From: Byssochlamys sp. IMV 00236
Lineage: Eukaryota > Ascomycota > Eurotiomycetes > Eurotiales > Thermoascaceae
DNA: 34,209 nt
Direction: 5' to 3'
Assembly (NCBI GenBank): GCA_001931875.2
Contig: MSJH02000811.1
Coordinates: 1 to 34,209, forward strand
The notes beneath the pieces are model-generated. The model ran no database searches and was not told the origin of the DNA. It worked only from the letters and a program-made list of their open reading frames with translations. Made by a program: the position numbers and the translations under genes. Shown here piece after piece: positions 1 to 10,817 of this stretch; the stretch's first letter is position 1; each line of letters opens with the position of its first letter.

Positions 1-362
1 AATGCTACGGTTAGCACCGGGTGGGTTGCACTACCATGCGTCTCCCAGGGTATGCTATCCGAGAGCTCAAGATTTCCATTGCCATCAAGCCTGCGTATGG
101 CTACAAGCTCACAATCTGTGAGCAGGAAGCTATATCGTGCCCTATGCTGGATCATATACTAGTTTACTTACGCCAAGGCCTGTCTGAACTCTTTCCTGTC
201 TTGATTACTGCCATACTCTAATATTGTAGACTATTTCCATGATGGCTTTAAGTCTCCAGGGGCGCGATTGGGCCTAGTAGATGGCGGGTCCCGATATACT
301 TGGAAAAAGGCCGTGTCAGGGGTGAATCCATCGCGTATAGCGGCTTGGTTCCCTTCCCCAAA
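1..362. other. Window start, no supported gene
   Basis: The plus strand has an open frame of 66 codons near the left edge, but it has no recognisable motif and no credible codon pattern. Nothing else is visible. Confidence 0.4.
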
Positions 363-916
363 TCATACAACAGAGTTTCCATCAATGGAGTTCTGACTGA
401 GAAGCCACTGGAAGCCTGCACGAAGGCTGCGCCTTATCCTAGAATCTAGGTACAAGGTGAATCGGTTTCGAAAGCTCGTCTCCGAGGTAAGCACCTGCGG
501 AGGAGATGCTGGCATAGGCTCGGATGGTAGGGTTGCTCCGGCAAGAATGTTACCGTATTGGGCGGTTATTTGGGCGGTTATAGTGGCCAAATTGAAGATG
601 CTCCAGTAACCCACACTTGTAATGTCCCGAGCATTGTATTTAGCGTTCTTCGTGTTTTCTTTCGAGTAACCTGGATTCGGTGCTATTGGTAGCAGTGGGG
701 GGCCGACTTGCAGATATTCCAATAGACTGACGTTCATCGTAGTGGTCTGCACGAGATGTTTGTAAATAATATGGAAAGGTCGGCATACAAGTATGATAAG
801 GTATGTTTGCTGAGATGGTTGATGTGATTCTTTAGAAAGCTCAGGCTATTATCTTTACGGGGTGGGACTTGCAATATAAAGTCATCGGAGAGCTTCACCA
901 ATAACTTTACATTCAT
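363..916 (-). pseudogene. Possible phosphotransferase-like gene relic
   Basis: Two overlapping minus-strand open stretches (916-734 and 752-363) can be read in succession with a frame change near 740-750. The first contains VKLSDDFILQV followed by LSFLKNH. This resembles the start of the N-lobe in fungal aminoglycoside-phosphotransferase (APH)-like proteins, where a 'vvKl.ddfvvKv' strand is followed by an E..lrFLrnHT-like helix. The second has TSETSFRNRF-LYLDSRIRR, reminiscent of the mid-region of the same fungal family. I cannot find the catalytic HGD...N or DWE motifs downstream, so if this is a family member it is broken. The neighbouring kinase-fold pseudogene on the same strand makes a decayed region plausible. 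It could equally be chance open frames. Confidence 0.25.
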
Positions 917-1411
917 ACAGTGAATGACATGCAGAGTTATTGATATTTGCCGTACAGTGATAGGTAATAGATGAGTCTTCTAAATTTGTCAGATTCTAGG
1001 TACCTGAATAGTGTGAGCTGCAACCGCAGCTGTTGCTATGCGAGACAACAAATAGGCAGGTTTGCCTACATCTTGAAGCCATACTGGCGATTTGACTCCA
1101 TTTCATGGGTAGGAGGCGAAGCAATGAATTCTAGATGTAAGCTTCAACGAGGATACAAAAATGAAAACCACATAGTTATTCACATTTTGTGAACAGTTAC
1201 TAGGCTACAATTATTGTAGAATTTCGATCTTATTATAAAAAGTATTTGAAGTACAAGCTAGAGTGGCCAATCGATAATTAATGGAAGTTAATTAATGTGA
1301 ACAGTAGCTAATCATGATTTTAAGGAGATCTATAGGTAACTAATCACGAGTAATACCAAGACCGCGCACGAGACAGTTTGCCATCCTTATAATCTTGTGC
1401 CTGGGCAGAGG
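917..1411. other. Gene-poor AT-leaning spacer
   Basis: No supportable gene. A 73-codon plus-strand open frame (971-1,192) is Cys-rich at its start but matches no family I know. The segment 1,195-1,340 is AT-rich with TTAATTAA-type words. Confidence 0.4.
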
Positions 1412-2074
1412 TTAGTGAGAAGAGAAAAAAAATAATTTCTGCAATAAACGGAGGCAGATTGTATATACCAAGTCGTCAAAAAACTCATCCGCCAGTGCTT
1501 TTTCATCCCTCATCCACTCTAATTTCCGCTCAGGAACAGCCTCGTTCTCCGGAAAGGTCGGCGCGCGATCAAAATCGATCCATAGGACCCTGTCTGTGTG
1601 GTTTTGTATCATCATGTTTCGAGGGTAGGTATCATCATGTATAATGCCTGCGTATACGCTCCAGGATAGCACGAAGTTTGGCAGCGCGGGAGATCGAGTA
1701 ATTTGAAAGATCTATTTCATGTATATCTGGAATATATTCAATAAGAATAGCATTTGGTGGTGATTTATCATTTAGGAACCGATCTAGAAAAGGCCGATAT
1801 GAGTTTATCACGCCATGGAAGTCCGGTACTATTCCTTGTTGGCATAGCCTATGCTCTTTGAGGCGAGCGTACGCAGTGCTCTCACAAATAAAAGGTTGAA
1901 ATTCCCGCCAAGTGGGATCAGCATGCGATCTCTCAAGGGTATGATACTAGGACTATGGTTAAGTACCACCTTGAGAACATACAACTTTCCCTGCAAAGTC
2001 ACTAGGAAAACCGAGGAATAGTCAGACTCTTGGAGGATATGGAGGAAAGTAATATCGGAAATCGTAAATTCCAT
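1412..2074 (-). pseudogene. Frameshifted fungal protein-kinase-like gene
   Basis: Reading the minus strand from an ATG at 2,074, the first frame gives an N-lobe: a strand with DYSSVFLV (loop position) and then KLYVLKV, with the Lys of the VAIK-type strand. A one-base frame change somewhere between about 1,925 and 1,960 moves into a second frame containing CESTAYARLKEH, GIVPDFHGV and AILIEYIPD (hinge). A second frame change near 1,650-1,660 moves into the frame with GIIHDDTYPRNMM and VLWIDFD. These are the catalytic-loop (HDD..PRN, the HRD-x4-N equivalent) and metal-binding (DFD, the DFG equivalent) motifs. All key catalytic residues are still present, so decay is recent or the breaks are sequencing errors. 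The family is the multi-copy fungal kinase-like group often found in subtelomeric or accessory regions. The gaps between frames are too small to be introns. The last residues before the stop at 1,412 look like random sequence. Confidence 0.8.
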
Positions 2075-2562
2075 GGCTAGTATCGTACGAGAAATACTGC
2101 GAGTACAAGAGATCTGACAAATTGCTATGTAGTTGCGGGTTAGTTGAGGTTGAGTCCAAAGAATATCGACACACAAACCATTGAGTGGCGCCGGATAAGT
2201 ATTCCCAACAAACCGTTAATTACCATGTGAAGGAAGCGGTGAGAAGCTTGCTTGAGACCTTATGGCTTGGCATAGCTATATAAGTTCGCACAGATCCTAG
2301 ATACTTGCAATTAAAAATCAAAGATATATTAATATATAAAATTCTCCTACTAAAAATTCTTCTTAGAGAAAAATAAAAAGGATAAACTTAAAACTTAACA
2401 ATTAGAATTTATTTATTATGGGACACTGGTGAAAAATGAACAACTGAGATGCATTGAACGCTCACGCAACATAGATGCTGAAGGAGTTCCCTCTTATACA
2501 TGATCATGTTCCATAGACTGCGAATAAGTACTCTAAATCCTTCGCTTTTTTACTCGACTAAT
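2075..2562. other. AT-rich spacer
   Basis: Between the kinase relic and the F-box gene 3' end. Positions 2,310-2,420 are strongly AT-rich. A TATA-like word (GCTATATAAG) lies at about 2,274-2,283. No gene is seen. The 3' UTR of the F-box/WD40 gene must lie here. Confidence 0.5.
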
Positions 2563-5362
2563 TCAAACGCCCCTGAAGAATGGAGAAGCTTCGATGATTT
2601 CTTCATCGTCACAAGCAAAGTCCCAGCCGACGATTCTTGGATCCTGGCTGGCACAGATGATCTTGCGGGCATCGAACTGCAGCTTGAAAACCCGAGCAGT
2701 CGGCTGAACGGCCGCATTATGGAACGCAGGACGGTTCAGGCCATGGTGCGCGTGATGGTGATGGTGTGGTGGTAGCTGATTGGCAGCGGGAGGCTCATTT
2801 GGAGCCTGTACATTGCCAGCTGCTGCCTGAGCATTCGGTTGGGCCTGAGGAATCGGTACTTGGACATTTCCCTGCTGCCCCGTCGTTGGTTGATATGCTG
2901 GTATTCCAAGTAATGCTGATTGACCTTCAGCACCACCATTCCTCGGGTCTGGTCCATTTCCTTGGTTGCCAACCGCCTGGTTCTGCACATTTTGCGGGGG
3001 CGGGGCTGCCTCCGTTGGTAGGTTGGGAGCAGCAGCTTGGGCATTTTGCATCATAAGCTGTGCCTGAGCCGCTTGGAGCTGCTGGTTGTGATGGGCGATA
3101 TTGGGAACTCGAAGAAGCCCCCCGCGGGCTATTTGACCCCGATAGAAAGGGGACGCATTCATCAAGGCATCCTCTTGGCGGAGTCTCTGGCCAACGACCC
3201 AGTTTCCTTCACGGTCTCTCCTCCATATAATGACAGTCTCGTCGTAAGACCCAGAGACTATCCTTCCCCAAGGACCTCCACCCCCACCAGGAGGGATTTT
3301 GGCACCTAGAGCGATGATATCTTTGGGGTCCCTGGACCCCGGATTATATCTCTGAGCGAGTCGTCCGCGACGAGACGGCGCGATATCTGGCAGTGTACCC
3401 GCCCGCTTAGCCTCCCAGTAGCTGTGATCGACCGCCTCCGCTTCGAGCCGCAGCGCTTCCTCAGCTCCAGGCATGTCGCCAAAACCAGCCTGAACAGTCC
3501 TGACTAGGTTGTGGTGACCTTGCAACACAGCAACCTGAGCACTAGATGCATGGTCATAGATACGGACTGTGTCGTCATTGCTTCCGCTGACAACGCGCAA
3601 GCCGTCAGATTGTACACACGCGATTCCTTTGTGATGACCGACGAAGGTCCTCGTACACGTTCCATTGTGGATGTCCCACAGCTTAATTAGCCGGTCACCA
3701 GAGGCCGACACGATCTCATCCCCACAGATCTGGATCGCGTTCACCGCAGCACCATGCCCTTCAAGTGTCATAAGAAGAGAGTAGGGAGCCAAGGTTTTGA
3801 TATGCCGATTGGCAATCTCAGCTTCGAGAACTGCAGATGGTATGTTCTTTGTGTCGACAATGTAGGATGGGAACCGGACGCTTGGGCTCTTGGTGAGAGT
3901 AGGATAGTCTTTGTCGGTCGCACTAAGTTCACTACGGTTCCAGACCTTGATGAACTTGTCCTTGGAGCAGGTGACCAGGTACCGGTGATCAAAGCGAAGG
4001 TTCAGCACTGAATCCTGGTGAGCGGTGAACTCGTGTATCTTTTCGCCAGTGGAGAACCGCCAGACAATGACGTTCTTATCGCTGCTCCCGGAGATGATCA
4101 CGTCTTCGGAAGGGCTTGGATCGAACTGCAGACACAGAACGGATTTGGTGTGGCCCATTAGAGGGCGATGCCAGAGTCTCTTGGTGTCCAGGTCCCACAC
4201 GCGCACAGAACGATCCCTACTACCGCTCACTAGCCATTTCCCAGAAAATTGAATCGCGTACACGCATTCCTGATGCGCGTCTTCCATATGAGCGGGATCG
4301 GGTAGTTGGAAATTAGTGAAGCGACCTTTGAGCCAGTTATCCTCCAGTCTTCTGCGCTGCTTGTATATATGAGGCCAGTTGAGTCGAACGGAACCGCTCG
4401 GTGACCTGATCAAAAGGGACGAATTGGACCGACGCTTCGACGAGGACGAGGAAGACGATGATTTCGGAACGTTAGCCCTGGCAGAGATCTCCTCAGCAAT
4501 CCGAGATGACATATATTGACCGGTGGAGGATGACGGAGGGCGATCGTATGCGACATCTTGCATTTCACGATCACCCTCGTCATCTACTGACGGGGGAGCG
4601 TCTGCCTCTACCGACTCGTGCTGCTCGCTCCATGTACGATTCGAATTCCCGCTGGGCGACCCTGTGCCGCGAGACTCGAGCCAACTCGGTGGCACACGCT
4701 TTTTAAGCTTGGGTTCAGTGACGTCTGAGTCCGCATGTCTCGTCCGCGACTTGCGGTTGTGGGCGAAAGCTGATTCTGCCTGTTGCTGTTCGAACCTCCG
4801 GATCGCATCGACGTCAAGACCCCATCCTTCTCTGATGTAGAGCTGTCGCCATAATCGGGAGTCTAGAATGCGGGCTCTCCAAGCGCGCGACGCCAGGGAA
4901 GCGGTCAACAAGGTTGCTGGGTCGAGATAAGAAAAGATCTCAGCGGTGATCTCTGGGGGTAGCTTAAGAACCGGATCCATGTGCAAAAGAGGCGTCAGGC
5001 GTTCGACGACGGCAGCCACTGTTGACGTTCGTAGGGTACGAAGAAGACTGTAGGCAAGCTCTGGGATTGTTTATAAGTGTCGGTGCTCCGAACGAGCAGG
5101 GATTAACTCTGGGGGCCTGCGTTGGGACCTTACCAGCTCTGTCCGCTTCACTGTGAGCCAAAACCCATCCCGGCAGTGTCATTACATCCTCCGAAGAAGG
5201 ATTGGCCTCATTCTCGGCTTGACTGCGCGTCTCGTCGGAGTAACCTTCGTCCAACTTGAACGAAGCCGCCAAGGGCGGCGCTGTGAAGTCGGATCGGTAG
5301 TTTGCCGCCTGCAAGCTTAACAGGTGAGGGATGCCCGCCTCAGCCGCGGAATCAGTGTCCAT
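2563..5362 (-). CDS. F-box/WD40 repeat protein, SCF substrate receptor
   Basis: Exons 5,362-5,134 and 5,060-2,563 encode 908 residues. The 73-nt intron has donor GTAAGG and acceptor CCCAG and splits a codon after its first base. The F-box is at about residues 106-150 (LKLPPEITAEIFSYLDP) and should bind Skp1 in an SCF ubiquitin ligase. A Ser-rich linker (eight Ser at 277-284) leads to a WD40 propeller starting near 335, with clear blades ending in VRVWD, VIVWR, IKVWN, IKLWD, VRIYD and VIIWR. A 170-residue Gln/Ala/Pro-rich insertion with a His run (842-846) then separates a last strand pair (ARVFKLQFD...RIVGWDF, 865-890) that should close the propeller. The architecture resembles Neurospora FWD-1 and the Cdc4/beta-TrCP group; I cannot decide the orthology by eye. 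The protein probably recognises phosphorylated substrates. It is transcribed divergently from cdc24. Confidence 0.93.
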
Positions 5363-7101
5363 GAGGACGCCAGCTCAGCGACCCGGTGGGAAAAGTCGGG
5401 GACGGAGGCACACGACCGGAACCGCCAAAAGATCTCAAAAACGAGAGATCTGGGATGGGAGGGGGTTGCGTAGTCGAAATATTCGGTCGCAGTTCCACCG
5501 CGCCGTTGGGGGTGGTGAGGCTGAAACAGACGCACGCGCTGGGTATTATCACGACGGAGGGGAAACGCAGGTCGCTACTTAAACGGCCATGCTGTTGAGG
5601 ATGGAGCAACCGGGGAATAAGTCTAATCAGTGACCACGCTGATTCGAGTGCTTCTGGTACAAGGGTGGGGAGATTGACAGGCTCCGTGCTTTTGCTGGGC
5701 CGTGAGTCAGGGCGGAGGTCGCCAAGCGTAGCGTCGTAGTGGTAATAGTTAGCTCGTTAGTAGAGTAGATAGTCGTGAAGCCAGAAGATCCCAGGGATGT
5801 AATTATTCGATACAACTCTCGCGAGCCATAGAATGACCAGTGGTGACAGATGTGGGGAGGATAGGTATGGATCAGATCTCCAGCCACACGATGGTAGTTA
5901 GAATGGAAGAGAGGTAGATGATGGTTACTGTGATGCTGTTGATGATCGTTGATGGTAGTGATGGTGGTTGTTTTGTGTTCCTGTCTGGGGAGAGTTGACT
6001 TGGTCTCTGGGTCAATAATAATATTCAGTCAGTCCCTCTGTCAGACACAGCAACAGCAGTAGTAATACTTAGAGTAAAGTAATCACCTGTTCGTCGCTTC
6101 TCTGGACTTGTTGTTCACATTCTGCGTCAGATAACTAAGCAGTTGATCCCGTTCAGATGGATTATTATGATTAGTTAGTTAACTAGTTCGTAGTGGCATG
6201 GACAGCAGCGAACAACAGCCATCCAGCGCCATCCACGGCCATCCCCAAAACCCACCGGCCCCCCTTTCCCGTTCCCTTCGGTCGAGCCCAATCGCCTTTT
6301 TGCCGCCGCCCGCCGAAACACACTAAACCTCCTGCTAACGGTCGACTCGATCGTCAATGACCACCTTGACTGACTCCTGATCTCTTGCTTTCCTTTCCCC
6401 TAATGAACTTCCCCCCCTACAACGCCTTTGTGTGATCCCAGCATTGCCGTGTTCCAATCCTGCAAGTAGACCTCTTCTCCAGCCTGTGAGTTTCATCCCT
6501 CCCAGCCCTGCCGTTATCCCCCTCTCTTTACCCCCCCGCTATCACCAAGGACCCCCGTCTGATAGCTCCTGTGCTCCTAGGTTCTGGCTTAGCGATCCAT
6601 CTTGTGAAGTGGGAGTCATCACGTCTTCTTGTAGACGTGCCTGGCAACGTCCTGTGCACGTCTGATCCGACAGGGAGAGACCAACCGATTGTGGATATCG
6701 ACATCGTCTAGATAACGCTGCTCTCGATCCATCCCGGAACTCGCACGCTTCAACCTTCTCCAGTTTCAATCAGACGTCTGCTGCAACTCACATCCCATCT
6801 GGCGACGGTCGACAGGAGGGGTTTTTGATTTTTGAGGGGGATTCTCATCGAACTTACGGAAACGCGCAAACGAACCAGGTATTAGATAGGAGAGGGTGTT
6901 TTCGTCCGATCTTTCGTCTGACCGCGCGCTGCGTCCCTAGGCCGCATCGACCCGCGGGCCACGGAGAGGAAATCCATGCTCGACGCTTTCGCGTAGGTCC
7001 AGTTTGGCTGGCCGGAAGTGTCATTATAATATAGAAACCGCTGCTCTCAATCCCGGAGGTTACCTGTTTCGATCGAATATAATAGAGACGGAATCGCAAA
7101 G
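5363..7101. promoter_or_regulatory. Divergent intergenic region, F-box gene / cdc24
   Basis: 1.74 kb without a credible gene lies between two divergent start codons, so it must carry both promoters and leaders. The cdc24-proximal half (about 6,380-6,560) is pyrimidine-rich with C and CT tracts, as is common near fungal transcription starts. Short ATG-initiated upstream ORFs precede cdc24: one of 10 codons at 6,403 and one of 6 codons at 6,976-6,996. Several longer open frames here start only at GTG or TTG and have no recognisable motif. Confidence 0.6.
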
Positions 7102-10100
7102 ATGGATGGCTCCATGAGCGCTGGCGGCCCCATGGCCGAAGACAATATCATCAACAGACGCGGTGGGGAGTCGATGTATCAAAGCTGTGTCAATTTGAAA
7201 AAGCGATTGGCGGAGGTGCCTGGATTTGAGCGTCATATGGCGGAAATGGAGGAAGAGGATCGCGCCACGGGTTCAACCGATCCAGTGGCTTCGCTATGGA
7301 ACTGTCTGCGTGAAGGATACCCCTTGATCACGATCTTCAATGCGTCACAACCTGATGAACAACTGGAGATTGATCCAGCGAAAGTTCCGGAACAGAAACG
7401 TCCCAAGGCCGCAACCTTTAAGTTCCTGCAGGCATGTCTTCAAGACATGGCCTTTCCGCAGCAGGATTGCTTCCTGATCACGGATCTGTACGGTGATAAC
7501 ACGACAGGTTTCATCAAGGTAAGTTCATATAGATCGATTCCCGCATAACTCTACTTGTCAAATTGAACGGCGTGCTGATACGAGAACAGGTCATCAAAAT
7601 GGTCAATCGCGTTCTAGACATTCTCGAGATGCAAGGACAGCTGAAGAGGCTATCTGTGAACTCGGGCAATCAAAATGCGAAGGGAGGGGCGGTCAAACTG
7701 ACTAAGAGGGAGCATATCCTCAAAGAGCTCATGGAGACCGAGCGTGATTACGTCCATCACCTTCAGAATCTGCAGGCCCTCAAGAAGGAATTGGAAGAGA
7801 CAGGTGCATTGACTGGGGACTCCAGCCATCAGATATTCCTCAATCTCAACAATCTGCTCGATTTTGCGCAGCGTTTCCTCATTCGTATGGAGCAACACTA
7901 CGCATTGCCTGAGGAAATGCAGAATTGGGGAGAGCTTTTCATCCTTCACGAAGAGGCGTTGCGACAGTACGAGCCCTTTATCGCAAACCAGTTGCGGTGT
8001 GATGCAGTATGTCTGAAGGAATGGGACAAGATCCACGCGGCCCCTCGCTCGATTGATCTTAAGCAGATGGTCGCCCAGCCAGCAACCCTCAATGGCTTCT
8101 TTGTCAAGCCGTTCCAGCGTCTGACGAAATACCCTCTGATGCTATCGGTATGTCTCTCCCACACTGTGCAGAGCGTTGCTGTGCTGACTCGAGATTTTTA
8201 CAGGAACTTCGCAAGCAGACAGAGGATGAACAACTCAAGACGGATATCACAAAGGCGATAGACACGATTCAGTCAGTTCTCGATTCGGCGAACGATGCAA
8301 TCGACAAGGAACATCTGGCTTCCGCCGTTACGGATCTCTCGCAACGGGTAGATGACTGGAAAGCCCTGAAAGTTGAGGGATTCGGCGAATTACTCCGCTT
8401 TGGCACTTTCGCTGTGCTCAAAGGCGATAGCGGCAAGGATACTGAGAGAGAGGTACGTTCCATCTATGTCACTTATGTCGCCGAAGATCTCTGGTCGGAT
8501 TTCGCTCGGCCTGCGGGCTATGGTCTTCAAGTGCGGCTTTGCCTCTGCTACGATCCAACTTCTTGTATCTACTCGTCACCAAGGAGTCATAGTTTTGAAT
8601 GGAGACCGGTTCTTTCTGAGGCCTTTGATATTTTCGAAGATCTGGAATTGGAATCGGGCTAGCACTCGCACGCTAGAAGACCATCTACCGCATCCAGAAA
8701 GTCCGATCACGGGAGCTTCGCAGCGAGAATAGAGAACATGCATGCTTTTCTATTTAGAACTGCCTTCACAGCCTCATTATTGCCCCTGTTTCTGATCGGC
8801 GTTTGGAACGCTCTCCTGCCCAAATATCAAGCATAGGGCCGGGTCGTGTGGCCACATTACCGGAGAATCGCTTGATTCGCCTCTTTCCAGGAAGACCGAA
8901 CGTCTGGGTGATTGTAACATGGTACTTTATTGCCATTTCAGAGAGCTCCTCTGATTGATGCGGGGATCTTCTCCGAATCAGCAAGACACCCAAGCGTTTA
9001 CGGTTCTCCATTCGTGGGCTATGTTTCAGGCATCTATTGCTTCGATCCCTTTCGAGACTCTTATATCGCTATGGAGCTCCATATCGACCGACATCTCTTA
9101 GCTGCCACTCATTAAGTTCTGATGAATAATTGGCTAACTTGGCCTGTCTCTGCTCAACAGTATCACATCTATCTTTTTGAAAGGATCCTCCTTTGCTGCA
9201 AGGATATCAACCCCAACAAGCAAAAATCAAAGCTTATGGGGAAGGACAAGCCTGCGGCATTGGTCAAGGGGAAACCCCGTCTTCAGCTGAAGGGCCGTAT
9301 CTACATGGCTAATGTGACGGATATTGTTCTTCTCCAGAAGCCAGGTATGACATGAACTCTTACCACTATAGACAGCGACACGGATTGCTAATAGAGCCCA
9401 TGAATCTACAGGCTCCTACAGGATTCAGATTTTCTGGAAGGGCGACCCCGGGGTCGTAGATAACTTCGTCATCCGCTACCAGAACGAGGATATCATGCGA
9501 AAATGGTACTCTGATATTGACCGCCAGCGATCCATCCAGGCGGAGGAACGCAATGCTAGAAGCGTGTCAACCTCGGATTCGGAATTTACCTACATGAAGA
9601 GTCTCAATATTCAGAATCCCTACCAGCAGGAGTATGAGGCTGAAGAATCCTCTCTTGTGAAGGAGGCTGGGTTCTTCTCGGAATTCCCCATGAGTCGTAA
9701 CGCGTCCAGCACGAGTCTTCGTACCCGATCCGCTACCAACGGCAGCGGCGGGTCAGGTCCGCTCTCTGCAGGGCGTCCTCCGCGTTTCCCGATGCCTGAT
9801 CCCAGTCTGTCATTACATACCCAGTTTACTCCTGGAGGAATGTCCTTGTCCCCAGGTGAGCGAAACGTCACCTCATATTTCTCGCCCGTTACGGAAACAC
9901 CATCGACATCTACACGGTCCAGCTCTCAATCGGTGTTTCCGTATTCACGGCAAGGCACTCCCAACACCACTTGGAGCGAGGACAACAATCGGTACACTGC
10001 ACCTGCGATGGCCAGAGGAGCATCGAAGGACGGTACTAACGTAAACCCTTACTTCAACGCGGCCACAAATGGGCGCGCTGTCCAACGTCCTTCTCTACCC

Positions 10101-10817
10101 CCGATGTCTGCACAAGATCAGGCCAACGGTCTACCGAGGATGAGGTCTGCCAGCAGCCCAGACATCCACCACCATCTGCCTGAGTCACGTCGATTCATGG
10201 GTGGTCACACTGTCGACAATGTGCCCGTCCCGCCCATCCCGGCCCACATGGCAAGCATGAGAGCACCTGTCAATCGGAGCCAGAACAACTCCCCCACCAA
10301 CGGATCTCTTCCTGTCCGGGGTACAGCGCAAACACCAAACGGACAGCACCCTGCACAACGGGGTGTCCATCACACTCATTTCAATGAGCCTCAATATTCC
10401 GGTCGCTCCGCAACACTGACGCCGACGCAATCCTCTCCCACCGATCCACTTCCCTCTCCTTTAAGTCAGGAAGTGCCCCCGGACCAGGCCACCCCGCAGG
10501 ATCCGTATATGCCTACACAGCTTAAAGCCAAGGTCAACTTTGACGATAACTATGTCACCTTGGTCATCGCCAGCAATATCATGTTCCGTTCGTTGACCGA
10601 CCGGGTGGACGCCAAACTCGCCCGATTTACGAACCGATCCATTGGCAGCAAATCAGTAAGACTGCGGTACAAGGACGAGGACGGCGATTTTGTCACCATT
10701 GACAGTGATGAAGCGGTTCAACTCGCGTTGATGGAATGGCGCGAGCAACACCAGAACATGCTCGCCCAAGGCCAGGTGGGAGAGATCCAGCTGTTCTGTC
10801 AGGCAGTGGAGAATTAA
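7102..10817 (+). CDS. cdc24: Cdc24-type Rho guanine-nucleotide exchange factor
   Basis: Exons 7,102-7,518, 7,590-8,147, 8,204-8,452, 9,161-9,344 and 9,412-10,817 join in frame to 937 residues. It is the exchange factor that loads GTP on Cdc42 to drive polarity and hyphal growth. Domains: the CDC24 calponin-homology-like region at about 30-155 (SMYQSCVNLKKRL, ASLWNCLREGYPL); the DH domain from about 178 to 365 (KELMETERDYVHHLQNL, FFVKPFQRLTKYPLML, the conserved helix); the PH domain at about 375-520 (YHIYLFERILLCCKD, GRIYMANVTDI); a long Ser/Pro-rich disordered stretch; and a C-terminal PB1 domain at about 840-937 with the acidic motif YKDEDGDFVTIDSDEA, which binds the Bem1 scaffold. The first ATG is chosen; a second at codon 11 (7,132) is possible. 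Donors are GTAAGT, GTATGT, GTACGT and GTATGA; all acceptors are CAG. The third intron is 708 nt, about ten times the size of the others. Confidence 0.95.
8453..9160 (+). other. Unusually long third intron of cdc24 (708 nt)
   Basis: The donor GTACGT follows codon GAG. The acceptor CAACAG precedes TATCAC, and a good branch-site word GCTAAC lies about 25 nt upstream of the acceptor. Splicing joins TERE to YHIYLFER, which is contiguous in this protein family, so no exon appears to be missed. The other introns of the gene are 56-71 nt. Base composition inside is close to that of coding sequence. Reading through the donor would add about 70 residues and then stop at 8,660-8,662. Confidence 0.8.

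Noticed and set aside
2736..3309. Open frames antisense to or overlapping the C-terminal part of the F-box gene
   Set aside because: Caused by the low-complexity Gln/Pro/His-rich coding region; shadows only.
8373..8732. 119-codon plus-strand frame overlapping exon 3 and the long intron of cdc24
   Set aside because: Out of frame with the DH-PH coding sequence, which is clearly conserved in another frame.
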